Part shown: positions 1 through 11,029 of the stretch, piece by piece | Layout of the letters: every line of letters starts with the position of its first letter | Numbering within the stretch: position 1 is the first letter of the stretch | The notes under the pieces: model-generated | Database searches by the model: none | What the model saw: only the letters and a program-made list of their open reading frames with translations | What the model was told of the DNA's origin: nothing | Source of the DNA: Lucifuga dentata | Taxonomy: Eukaryota > Chordata > Actinopteri > Ophidiiformes > Bythitidae | Assembly: GCA_014773175.1 (NCBI GenBank) | Contig: VXCM01000721.1 | Coordinates: forward strand, 1-64,000 | Direction of reading: 5' to 3' | Length of the DNA stretch: 64,000 nucleotides | Translations under genes and position numbers: made by a program

Positions 1-62
1 GATGGAGGCAGATGATTCGCTGTGGTGACCCCTGAAGGGAAAGCCGAAAGGAAAAGAAGAAG
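1..62 (+). mobile_element. LINE 3'-terminal fragment (RTE-like, tentative)
   Basis: The first 62 bases read like the conserved 3' end of an abundant fish LINE: a segment encoding a run such as 'W.P LKGKAERK' followed by a GAAGAAG tail. The match is from memory of this common fish repeat, not from a search, so the clade is uncertain. The element continues off the left edge of the window, so only its tail is visible. Confidence 0.45.
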
Positions 63-1407
63 ATCACTATGTGCAATGAAAGTTGAAGTTGGTCCCTTCT
101 GATTTTACACATCAAATTGAGTTTATTGTGCTATTCAGCATATGAAAAAACAAAATAAAACAAAACAAAAAAAGATGTTTTGAGACTGTACGTAGAGGAC
201 ACTATGCAAAGGCACTATACAAGGGTTACTTCCTGTTGGTTCTGAAGATGACATTTTTGAAAACTAAAGTCAGGGTCTGTTTGACTTTCCACAGCACCCT
301 CTACAGCCCCAAAAGCCTTTGATATGTAAAATTGGTGGTCTCTCCCTTTAAAGGTGCTTGATATTCAAAGACTTGTATTTTAATTCAGCTTAATTTAGAA
401 GTTAGTGCCTTTAATAGGACTACACGTTTTTTTTTATAAGAGCTGAACGTCGTCAAGATGTTTGAGATTGAATCATCTTAAAACAATAGTTGAATTCCTC
501 TTTATGCAGTGCGTTTAGACGTGAAACACACGTCCCACAGAGAGACAGAAAGAGAGAGAGATGGGAAAAGAACGAGTGACAGAAATGAAACCTTATGAAT
601 ACCTGAGGAAACCGCAAATCCCCCATCTTCTTCGCTTCCAGTTGCGAGGAGCGAGAATCACGAGGGACTGTTTGGATGCCAGGTTTGATTTCAGGTTAAC
701 AAAAGGCTTCGCAGAGACAAGACTGGCATCTCTGAATTTGTTTGGAAGCATTTTGTTTCCCTGCATTCTCACTGGACAGACAGGTATTGTTACTTTAAAT
801 GAAAGAAATGCATTCAGAGGCAGACGTCTGGGCAGGAGAAAGAGTGTGTGTCGGGGGGCAAAATGGGGGGAGAGCGATGTCATGTAATGTGCAAATGCAG
901 CAGAAAGTACTTGNTCGGGGGGCAAAATGGGGGGAGAGCGATGTCATGTAATGTGCAAATGCAGCAGAAAGTACTTGAGAGAGAGAGAGAGAGAGACAGA
1001 GAGATGCTTGCCTCCATTTCTCTCCCCACGGAGCTGAATATGCTGACAAAAACAATGGGAAAAAAGAGAGAAACATTCAAACAAATGAAAATGAGCAAAC
1101 GGATAGAATGGGAGAACAACTTCTGTATTTGCATGGACGAGAGGGGGAGTTTGAGGAAGTTTGAGGTGGCAGGAACAGATTTCTCAGACGGTTTCCTGGT
1201 AGGAAGCAGTCAGAATGTTAAAACGTTGAAGCTGGATTGGAATCTCATTTGCCGGGCTCACCTTGTAGCCGGCATGCATTTAGAGCATTTTGGAGTTATG
1301 GAGGCTAATTCATTTACATAAAAATTAATTCAGGATTTAAGTCTTGATGAGTTTTTCAAGAAATGATCAAAACAGCATATTAACGATTATCCTTTATGCT
1401 TCTGCTC
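63..1407. other. Gene-free stretch downstream of chrm2
   Basis: No convincing gene is visible. The open frames here are short, have no recognisable domain, and the longest (848-1321, plus) runs through a single N and an artefactual duplication. GA-rich simple sequence occurs near 547-562 and 976-1000. Confidence 0.6.
851..977. repeat. 63-bp exact duplication around a single N (assembly join)
   Basis: Bases 851-913 are repeated exactly at 915-977 with only an N at 914 between them. The same pattern recurs at ten other Ns in the window, which points to unmerged overlapping contig ends and not to a biological tandem repeat. Confidence 0.9.
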
Positions 1408-1645
1408 CACCAACAAGCTGCACTGTTAAAAAATGTATTTAGGAGGCAGGAAGACAATATTTCTGCCAGTTTTCTGCTTGTTTCTAGAAAATTCTAGACT
1501 CTACAACATTTCTGAGTGAAGAAAATCCAGAATTAAATCCTTTAAAAAAGTATTTCGAAGAACTCAAATAGCTGATTGATTTTATAAAGTGTTGTATTTT
1601 TTTTTAAATCATAGGTGACAAATAAAAGCCAAATTAAACGAGATA
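1408..1645 (+). mobile_element. Fragment of the TTCTAGAA-bearing MITE family
   Basis: The sequence contains GCTGCACTG followed by an A-rich run, an internal TTCTAGAA, and a terminal AATAAAAGCCAAATT segment. The same landmarks, in the same order, occur at the ends of the elements at 43598-44156 (same strand) and 4571-5506 (opposite strand). No target duplication is evident, and the left end is poorly preserved. Confidence 0.4.
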
Positions 1646-1744
1646 AAATTACAAAAATAGCTTTATGTTTTTATGGAAAATCTTTTCAGTATATAAAGGA
1701 GCAAATAATCTTTCATCTTATCTGAAAATGTAAAAATCTGCATG

Positions 1745-1769
1745 GCGGGGGGGGGGGGNGGGGGGGGGG
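1745..1769. repeat. Poly-G run with an assembly N
   Basis: A run of about 25 guanines is interrupted only by an N at 1759. Its length is unreliable because the gap lies inside a homopolymer. On the plus strand it could form a G-quadruplex. Confidence 0.8.
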
Positions 1770-4189
1770 ATATAATAATAAAAACCCGTTTGCTTTTAAG
1801 TTGTTCGATATGTCCAAAGTCTTCACCTATAGCAGGAAAATTGTTCAGCTTTTGTCTGTCTTTTGAATTTTCCTCCAGACTCAAAAAAGCAGAAGAAGGA
1901 GGGCAAGAAGCGAGAGCGCACCCCGATGGACTAATGACGCTGTTTGTCTCTGGGTGGAAGAAGAGGAGAGACGAGCGTCTGTTTCAGCACGGTTCCTCTT
2001 TCTACGTCCTGTAGGTTGACTTTAGGAGGCTCATAGAGCTTTGACAAAACCAGTGGAAGTACGACTCGTAGTGACACGTTTTGCTTTTTGCCTTCTCCGT
2101 AGAAACAACTTGTATGTCTGCGATAGGAGATATAATAATACTCAGCGGTACGAATAATGATTATGTATTTACTAGTGCTCTTACCTAATGATGTTATTTC
2201 TAGGATTATTTTTCTGGATTTGTTTTACAAGTGCATAGCCTAACTCTAATTTGGAAAACTCTTTGGTCCATGTCTCGACTTAATGAAGACAGTTTGCTAA
2301 AAGTGAAGCTGTAAACATCTTAATTAATCTGAACAAAGAAGTTGCAAAATGGCTCAAGTTGATGGTATTTTTCTTATCTTTCCAGTGATGGGTAGTTTTA
2401 TCTGGAGGCTGCATGAGAAAGCTACAGTACATGTGTACAAACTGTAAGTGGTTGTTTGTTAAAAAATTCTCCTGCTGCTCTGTTGTACCTCATTTTATAC
2501 CCACTGTTTGACTCCGCAGGTCCCGGCTGTACACAGTTAAAATCCTCGCTGTTGTAGATCTCAGTTAACATGCCCCTTTTCATATTACATTTCCCAAAAT
2601 AAAAACAAGAAATAAAAATAATGTCCATTTCACAGTGAAATAGTCCTTTGTTTCAAACACGTTTCATATAATTTTATTTGAATTCCATTCTGAGAGAATA
2701 TGGCACAAGTAACCACTTTTTCTTACAGTGTCATAGGGTGGCCAGTGACAATAACACTCAGATTTATTGTCCAGAACAAGTAATCAATCAAGAATGCATC
2801 AAAAGGAAATCATTACCATTGTTACTGTACAGGAAATACCATAGTGGGGGGAGGGGAGGAGGAGGAGAAATGAGGGATTCTGGGAGGGAACATTCAGATA
2901 GTAGTTATTAAACACGTGTATGTACATCTCAAATGTACCGCATCCGAATTACATGTGATGTATTTCATATAGATATATACAATGCAAACAATAGATTGTT
3001 AAAATACTTTTTTTCTATTGCCAGAGGAGCACAAGCCACAGTGAGTGAATATGCAAGAAACATCTACATACATAAGCAAATGAAAAATGAACACTTGTAT
3101 GTACATTTAACACTTGCAGCAGGCTACAGATTTTTTCATTATTATTTTTGTTTTAAATTCCACATCTATGACCCTGAAAGTTCAGAGCCAGTCTCCACAA
3201 AATGTTTCCCCCCAAGATATTGTGTTAAAATAACAAAAGATTACAAAGTGTGTCCACTTAAGGCCTCTGCATACTTCAAAAGACAAAAGAACGGGCAGAG
3301 AACATGTCCTAGAATGCCAACTAGAATATTTGTTATGCCATTCCGTGCCAGTAGGGGGTGCTGAAATGGTCAGGAGTCATCTGTAACTACAGCCAGCTTG
3401 ATGCCAGCCATGTGGGTTTGCAGAGGTCCAGATTTAAATCTTTGGAATAGCATTCATGTTTTGCTAACAGTGCTAGCACAGGTAAGCTAGCATGTGTCGC
3501 TCCAACAGGAAGTAGCGAATGAACCAAAACAAAGGTTGTGTTCTGCCCTCCGGCCCTTTATATTTGCACCAATCAGAGCCAGGGAGAGGTATCAGAGGTA
3601 GAAAAGACCAACGACACCAAAAAAGCCTGAATCAGCACTTCTTGAGCCTTGCAAGACATCTTTTTGTCCTGAAAGTTCTGCTTCCTGTGAAGTATACTGG
3701 GGCCTTAAGAGAGTTCCTTCCCGAGGTGAGTCTGAGCCTCATCCACTTTTCTTAAATTTACAACTTAAATCAAAATTAAAGCACAATACGACTCCCTCTG
3801 GGTCTTTGGGCCGCTGTATAACTCGGTTTAGCTTTTGTCTTCCTCCAGGTGTCCAGATTTACTTGTTCTGTCACTTCAAAACCCTTCAGATGTTCCGACA
3901 TTTAGATCCAGTCACACTTTTTACATAAACCATTTCTTAGAAGGCATGCCTCTGAAAATGCAAATATATACCCATATATATCTAAATACCATCTACTTTT
4001 ATAATCATCTTTCAAACACTTTCATAATTTATCTCTATAGATCTTATGTAACATTTTCAGACAAAAGAAAGCATCTTTCTGGCTGTACACTGAACATATT
4101 TGTAATACTACATTTGTCCTTTGTACAGTGATAGAAGAAACAGAGGCTATAAAAGGTGATAGAAAATGTACAATATAATGATTCCAGTA
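1770..4189. other. Gene-free stretch
   Basis: No gene is recognised. A 143-codon frame (2933-3364, plus) shows no domain and has AT-driven composition. A purine-rich GGGGGGAGGGG tract lies near 2846. A plus-strand CCGAG/GTGAGT donor-like site occurs near 3725, but it has no supported exon. Confidence 0.5.
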
Positions 4190-4222
4190 GTGTGTGTGTG
4201 TGTGTGTGTGTGTGCGTGTGTG
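4190..4222. repeat. (TG)n microsatellite
   Basis: About 16 TG dinucleotides with one C interruption. Confidence 0.95.
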
Positions 4223-5090
4223 AGTCTTTGGAAGCCTGTTCTGAGACGGTTTGAGGAGGAAAAAGTGATGGAGGAGAAATAGACAGTCACACCGTGAGCC
4301 TCTTCCCTGATGTGTGCCTTTCATTTCCATGAATGTGATATTTTATCTGATCTGACGCCTTCATGCTGAGGATGTCTTAGAAAATACAACACCACACAAT
4401 AAGGTGCAGGTGCACACGCGCGCACACACACATGCACAAATTGATCTCTATCGTAACAGATTTGCCATTCAGCAATTTCTCATAGCAACAATTTTCCACA
4501 CACAAAATTGACACGTGCACATGCATGAATCCAAACTCCAGATTCACAAGTGAGTTTTGCAGTTTTACTTTTGTTGAGTTTGGCTTTTATTTGCCATATA
4601 AAATGCTGAAAAGCTGAAAAATCTTTTACTAGACAGGATGATAAAGTTTGTTTTTTGGATATGTTGACATTTCTCCCAAGTCTGATGATTTTCTGATTGT
4701 TATTGAAAAAAAAAACCAAAAAAAAACTAGATTCTAGGAAGAAAAAAAAACTGTCAGGGAACAATAATCCAGAAATCCTTCATAAATTCTAGAAAAACTG
4801 AAAAAAAAAAAAAAGTAAAATTCTTGATTCAAGAAAATTTTAACAATTTAAAATTTAACAAAATAAAACGTATCAAAATCACTGTACAAATTTCAAAGAA
4901 ATTGTCAAAACATTTCAGAGAGAACATCTACAAACAAATCTTTTGAAAAAATCAAGGAAAAAACAGGAAAAAAGTTACTGATTTTCTACTTAATTCTTGA
5001 AAATTCTATAAAACAAAACATCCTGAAAATGAGGGTAAAGAAATCTAGCAAAATTTCTAGAAAAACTGCAGACAAAAATCTAAACTCAGG

Positions 5091-5110
5091 ATTCTAGAAC
5101 GTTCTAGAAG
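5091..5110. promoter_or_regulatory. Perfect four-unit heat-shock-element-like site
   Basis: The core TTCTAGAACGTTCTAGAA consists of four contiguous five-base units alternating nTTCn and nGAAn, which is the canonical binding pattern of heat-shock factor. It lies inside the TTCTAGAA-rich element. The match is direct; binding or function is inference, and the site could simply be an internal repeat of the element. Confidence 0.3.
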
Positions 5111-5300
5111 ATTAAAGGAATCCTCCAGAAATCAGGAAACTATTTTTAAATGATTCTACCAAAAATGGAAAGTATCTAGAAGAAAACATTCTAGAAAGTA
5201 CTTCATTTGATTCTAGAAAAGTCTTAAAAAAAACAGAAAAATTTATTAATTCCAGAAAACTGATAAAAACTGATTCTAGAATGGTTTTTTGTTTTTTTGT

Positions 5301-5332
5301 TTTTTTTTTTTTTTTNTTTTTTTTTTTTTTTT
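5301..5332. repeat. Poly-T run with an assembly N
   Basis: A thymine homopolymer with an N at 5316. The true length cannot be known. Confidence 0.85.
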
Positions 5333-5506
5333 GCTGAATTCTAGAAAATTCCAAATCACTTGATTTTATCTGACGCTCACAACAACACACTCATTTGTTG
5401 TTTACAGGTTTGAAATATCCATAAATATAACCCAAAATTTATCATCCTGTCTATTTTTTTTTTTACAGTGCAGCTTTCTAAGTGGCAAAAGAACACCAAA
5501 TTCAAA

Positions 5507-8500
5507 GAAAAGTTAAATTACAAAGGTAAATTTAGACTCCAGATGGTTAACGCTAAAACACCCACACACCCACATACACACCTAACATATTGGATGTAAA
5601 AAAACAAAGCATCCCTCCGCGCCTACAGGTTTGTATTATATGTGTGTCACTGCTGTACATTGTAATATATTGTCTGAAAAGCATTGAAATTATGATCTGA
5701 TTGTTCAGTCTCAGAACCTTCTTTGCCTCTGCAATCTTGCAACGGCTGTTAAGATGAAATTTGATGAAATAAAAGGAGCTCAGAGCTGAGAAATACACAA
5801 CTTTCAGCACAGTCACACTCAGCAGTCGTAGGATAAAAGAGCAATTTCTTCGTCGTCGTGGGTAAGGCACTTCAAATTGCTCTGTACAATCTGGCGATAT
5901 ATTTTCTGTCTCTTCATAAAATTCTCCAAACACAACACATGGCCGTAAACATCAGCAGCAGAGTCCACAGATAATCATCATGATTTTAAACAAAACACTA
6001 ATTATCTTCCCAGCTGTATTTTTACGCCTGCATGGCTGCTGCAACTAAAACTTAGCTGAGAAGAGTATTATTCCCAACATGGCCAAACCCTAAATCCAAA
6101 AATCACTGCGGATAAACCTTTCGTGTCGTACGTTCTCCCTAAAAGGAGTTTAGCCCTTTGACATAAGCCGTATAAAGAGGAGCCCAGCTGGCTCTGACGG
6201 CACATTATGATCTGTTGATTACAGCGGAGACAATGTTTACATCCAACCGCAGATGGATGAACACCGGAGCATGTGTGAGAATATATGCGGTTTCAATGGA
6301 CTCATAAAACGTTGGAAGGTGTAATCATAATAACCACAAAGCCCAAAGAATGAATCACAAGGCGGATTTTATGTTTGCACAACAGGAGAATGAGATGGAA
6401 TAAAAGCGGGAGCGGGACGGTAAACGGCAGCATATCACAGCGTGTTTACGCCAGGCCTGCGTGTTTCGTCTGAGACGCTCAAATTCCTGCAGCGGGACCC
6501 TTGGCTGACCTGCAAGGAACGGCTGCAACTTCTCCAAACATGGTCCACATGCAGCCTGATCCTCCAGAGCCCTGCTTTGGGTTTTGTCACTGACAGGGAC
6601 GTACCCCCCTCTCCAACCCTCCCACCCCGGTAACCATGACGACAAAGGCATGCTTATCTGTTTCATACATACAAAGTATACACCTCGGGGGCTATCTGTC
6701 GGCTTTCTGACTCACATGGATGACAGGCATTCTCTTTCAGTCTGTCACCTCTCAGCGCTCTCGCCTTCTATCATCAAGCTCATTCTCTCACATCCAGAGG
6801 TGGCAACTTAGGACATGTACTTGACATAACTTTGGACTTTCGCTGCATTAATCTTGTGTATCTTGTCATCTTATGATTTCAGTTGTGCAATACATTTTAG
6901 ACACAATCTTGAGACTTTTAGAGATTTGCCTTGCTGCATCTCCAGTTTTCATGTTCTCATTCCAAATGCTCCAAAACTGGAGATGCAAGGTTCAAACTTT
7001 TGGATGAAAAACTTTTTTTTTTTTTAAATTTTGATGCATCAGCATGTACAAAATACAGCTGGATAACAAACTAAAGGAAAAACCAACCTAAAGAGTCATT
7101 AGTAGGATGTTTGGTCATTCATTGCATCTTGGCATAAATGTTCAATTAGGTTGAGATCTGGATGCGGCTGGCATAGATGATTTACTCATCAAATTAATTG
7201 TGACCTCTGTGACCTTTGGATGGGGTGTTATCATCCATTATCTACTCATTTAGCCTTGTTTTTCCTTTAATTTGTCACCAATCTGTATGTAGTTATTGCC
7301 ACGAATACTTTTACTTTTGGTACCTTTGTAAATTTCCCCGTTCCTCTTCCATTCTGGACACAAATATATTTCTATACACAAAATGCCTGAGCAAGAATAT
7401 CTTGTTAGTTCTCATCTGTTTAATAACTTGGCAACAGGAGCTCGAGGAACAAAGCAGTTCCCGAGAACGTTCTCTTGATCTTGAAATAGCGGCGATGACC
7501 GCAGTGAAGTGGCGGTTCTCTTTATATACATCTCGCTGTTTCTGCTCCAGGAGTGATAAACTGCTATCGCCTTCCATCCAACACCCAGGCAGCCGCTCTA
7601 ACTGGGAGCGCTGGACCACCTCTTGAGCTGTGATCCAGTTACTCTCCTGCTGGTATCACTCAAACAACAGCTCTGCTCTGAGTAATCTGATATTCTGGGA
7701 GGCTCTTATCCACGGACTGAGATATGCGGCACATGACAGACAGACATGGCTCCATTTATCACCGTGACGGATGGTTGGATGCTGAGCTTGGATGGATGCC
7801 TTGGCTCCTGCTGAGACGCGGGGGTAGATGCTGTCCATACTAACAGGATAGAGCTGACTGGCTGAGGATGCAGCCAGGCTTTCTGGATGCATCCTCATCC
7901 ATAAGTTGACAGCAAAAATGGTAAAACTGTGGATGTGGATGTCATGTTTATTTCAACGACCACATACAAACTCAGAAAGCTGTCACGTATCTCCAACCCT
8001 TCTTCAGAGACGCACCAAATGCACAGAAACTAAAGCCGTGTCCTGAGTCAGGTGCTAAACCCTCTGGACGACCTGGTCAGTGAAGCCCTGAGGACCCTGA
8101 ATTTGAGGTTTCTCCCAAAATGAGATTTCGAGCCCACAGAGACCAAAACAATGGAAGACTTGAGCATTGCTGTTAAGTTGTAAAAACAAATTTAAGATTT
8201 TTTACCAAGGTTTTTCCCAAGTTCCCCTCCCCTGCTGTGTAATGCTTCTGCTTCTTATTGTATCATTTCTACTGCATCTGTAATTATATCTGGATACATA
8301 CAGTATTTTAAAATAACGTCTTTTGTATATAAAACATGATTTATAGCCCGCTGAAGCTATGCATTGTTACCTACTGAGCTAATAGGTAATTGATTACTCG
8401 TCCCTAAGCAGGAGACCTTATGCCTCTGTGTGTTTGGTGTGATCTACCTGAGGAAATCTCAGTCGATAAATCTGATCTGTGCTATGTTGACCACTAATGC

Positions 8501-9804
8501 AAAATCGAAATGAAAATCTATAAGCACAGACATGTTTATCCTGCATTTCCTCACGCCGCGTCAGCACATGGGGGTCGTATGTTGCAATTCAGCAGGAAGA
8601 AAGGTAAGAAACAAGAATGGGGAAGGAGAATGAATAACAGAGCAGGCTAGCAAATGTTTGTGTGAGCTACATTACATTCATGACCTCGCATACGAGGGAG
8701 AGGCGATACCAGGATCAGGGCTGAGTGGAGCATTAAATGGGCCGTGGGTGCTTAGCATACAAGCATAAGCTGAGCATGTAATGGCCAATCTTTAATCTCA
8801 AATGTAGGTGTGTGATAATCTGATCAGGCTCATGGTGAGTTTTCATTATAGGAACTGTCCCAGATCTCTTTTTAAGGAGACATCCTCGAGGATTTTTTCA
8901 GCGCAGGCATAATTCTTTGTAAAGCCTCCCTACCAGCAACCTGATAGCTAATGCTACTACATATTCATGCCTCAACTGATGAGGGAACGTCAATGTGCTG
9001 CAGCTGAGAAATGTGAGATTTACCTTAAAATAAGTGGTGTGAATTATTACCAAAACTAAAAAAATATATATGATTTAGATGAGATGGCGTGTTAATAGCT
9101 AAATTGAGAAATAGATGGGTTACAGTGTGTGAAAAGATGTGAAAATAGCCCTTTTTAAATCACAAGGTTGTAGCCTGTGATCAGAAGTAAACTCCGTACT
9201 TGGAGCGCACACACAAACACACCGCACACATACACACAGATTTTCACTGTCATTATGTGTAGAGTGCTGTACAGTACACACCGTGACATCAATCCGCTAA
9301 TCAACAGGATTAAAGAAAGTCTCCCACACATCCAGAGAAAAACACACAAAGCCTCACACACCTGTGATAATAAGCTGCAGCTCTGAGCTCCAGCCACCTG
9401 TTCCACCCCGAGCAGGAGGCTTTAAAGCTGTGACAGCCAACATACATGGATAAGCATCTTAATAACCGCCGCAAAATAAACATCACACATCATGTCAGCA
9501 GCTGAAATGATGTGGTATAAATTAACGGCAAATCAAATAGTCAGACTGAACAATCCCTGCCCTATTTGACATGGCCGTGACCTTCTTTGTGTTTGTTGTT
9601 CTACATGACAGGTTGAATTCAGTGACTTTTCTTTCGTTAATTGATTATTGGCAGTATTTTGATGGAAACATGCATTGATCTTGCCATCCTTTCTCATTAA
9701 GATCCCAGAGTCACCTTATCTGCCGATGGAAAATGTAACATCATATGAAAGTTTTGGTATCCTGTGGTAGAAAAGATGCTGGTAAAACATCCCCTGTGCA
9801 GTTT
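5507..9804. other. Gene-free stretch downstream of chrm2
   Basis: I recognise no gene, RNA gene or complete mobile element. Frames up to 136 codons exist on both strands, including mutually overlapping ones at 7216-7626 and 7311-7619, with no domain or codon signature. The local hairpin at 6929-6990 is listed separately. Confidence 0.55.
6929..6990. repeat. Short inverted repeat / hairpin
   Basis: GCATCTCCAGTTTT (6936-6949) is perfectly complementary to AAAACTGGAGATGC (6973-6986) across a loop of about 23 bases, and a few more pairs lie outside. It may be a miniature inverted repeat. It does not resemble a microRNA I know. Confidence 0.6.
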
Positions 9805-10327
9805 ACGTTGAATTTTAAAGGTACACTGTGGAGTTTTTGCCACATGGGGCACAGTAGATGTTTGTGGAGCTGGTCCCTGTATTGTTTTTTGGAGCTTGTG
9901 CTCTACCATCGTGCAAGGTTGCTACGTGAGCGGTGTTGCTAACACACACCATCCACCATGTGATGGCTGAAACAAAAACGATCACTGCTTTGCACAAATT
10001 TAAAAAGGATTTTAGAGTTTGCTCTAAACAAAGATGGCAACAATCCAGGAGATCGGCATATTTAGTTATGAAGAAGGGGAAAGGAGCGATGGCAAACAGA
10101 TTTTTGACATGGTGCTGCTGAAGTCATGTGACAAAAGTAGACATTGCTGCCCGAAAGATTTTGGTAGGTATAGCATTTTCCAAACGTGTCGCATTATTTC
10201 TTGACAAGGGGATACCATTATTGCATCATTAAGATTACACACATTTTATTGAGAAACATTGTAAAAAAAGAAAAAAAACTCATTTTTTAAATAAGAAAAC
10301 TCCACAGTATACCTTTAAATTCAACGT
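9805..10327. mobile_element. 523-bp non-autonomous inverted-repeat transposon
   Basis: Both ends carry inverted repeats of about 33 bp. The left end runs ACGTTGAATT, TTAAAGG, then TACACTGTGGAGTTTT. The right end is its reverse complement with one substitution (TATACC for TGTACC) and one missing A. The interior lacks a transposase frame, so this is a MITE. TTT flanks both sides and could be a 3-bp target duplication, though TTAA just inside the ends also allows other readings. It lies about 700 bp downstream of the chrm2 stop and could be in or near the 3' UTR. Confidence 0.7.
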
Positions 10328-11029
10328 TTTCAGTTACCTCTGGCTCCTATTTGGGCTCGCCAACATGCAAAAGTTGTCAAGTGCAGTTTTACTGGGACTC
10401 CTTATCTCTGTAGATGTAGACTCGCTTCCAGCCATGATGTCGCCGTTATCAGAGGCAATCTACACAAACTGGCCCAGTTAGCATCTTGCTAGTGGGAATT
10501 CAGACAGACTGGCAGGAATGAAAGGCAGGCAGAAGTGCGCACACAAACACACAGAATACATTGATATGTACAGGTATCTACAGGTGTCTTCACCAAACTT
10601 CAAACTTTGGACGTTTGGAAATTCAGTCAGCCCTATTGTCCCATTGAAATTTTCTTGTGATTTCATGCAGCGCAGCTTTCCCTAAAACCTACTCTTTGCC
10701 AGTTTTTTTCCCCCATCTCTCTTTTCTGTGGGTCAGCGTTGCTCCTAAGTGCTGCTCTCTCCATCCTCATTTTCTGAGCTAACATCACATTTTTCGTAAT
10801 CTTCCTCTTCTGCGCTGCTTCTGCACGACACATCTCAACGCAACTGGCATCAGTTGAATTTGTGTAAAGTGCTACAACCAGTTATTGAGAGAGAAATAAT
10901 GATAAATGGCGGAAAGTAGTTTCGGATGGAGCCTATCACGCTCACAAGCATCTTTCACACACGCATAAATGGCACTTACACAAAAACACACACACTGACA
11001 CACAATCCAACGTAGCATTCTGCACACAT
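10328..11029 (-). other. Presumed chrm2 3' UTR and proximal downstream DNA
   Basis: This region directly follows the chrm2 stop on the minus strand and carries no other gene. I could not identify a clear AATAAA signal here (TTTATT on the plus strand); the nearest one I noticed is inside the adjacent inverted-repeat element near 10236. The 3' UTR assignment is from position only. Confidence 0.3.

Larger units (their letters stand above)
4571..5506 (-). mobile_element. Inverted-repeat element rich in TTCTAGAA sites
   Basis: The left end (TTGTTGAGTTTGGCTTTTAT, then TTTGCCA and GCTG) is the approximate reverse complement of the right end (CAGCTTTC, GTGGCAAAAG, CCAAATTCAAAG). This gives imperfect terminal inverted repeats of about 35 bp. 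The interior is A-rich, has no coding frame, and carries eight exact TTCTAGAA octamers between 4787 and 5346. Related copies lie at 1408-1645 and 43598-44156. The length may be distorted by the N at 5316. The superfamily is unknown. Confidence 0.5.

Noticed and set aside
848..1321. 157-codon plus-strand frame
   Set aside because: It passes through an N and a duplicated contig overlap, and the translated product has no recognisable domain.
2933..3364. 143-codon plus-strand frame
   Set aside because: AT-driven composition, no domain, no splice signals that would include it.
3715..3735. Splice donor CCGAG/GTGAGT near 3725
   Set aside because: A good donor string alone, with no partner acceptor or conserved coding sequence nearby.
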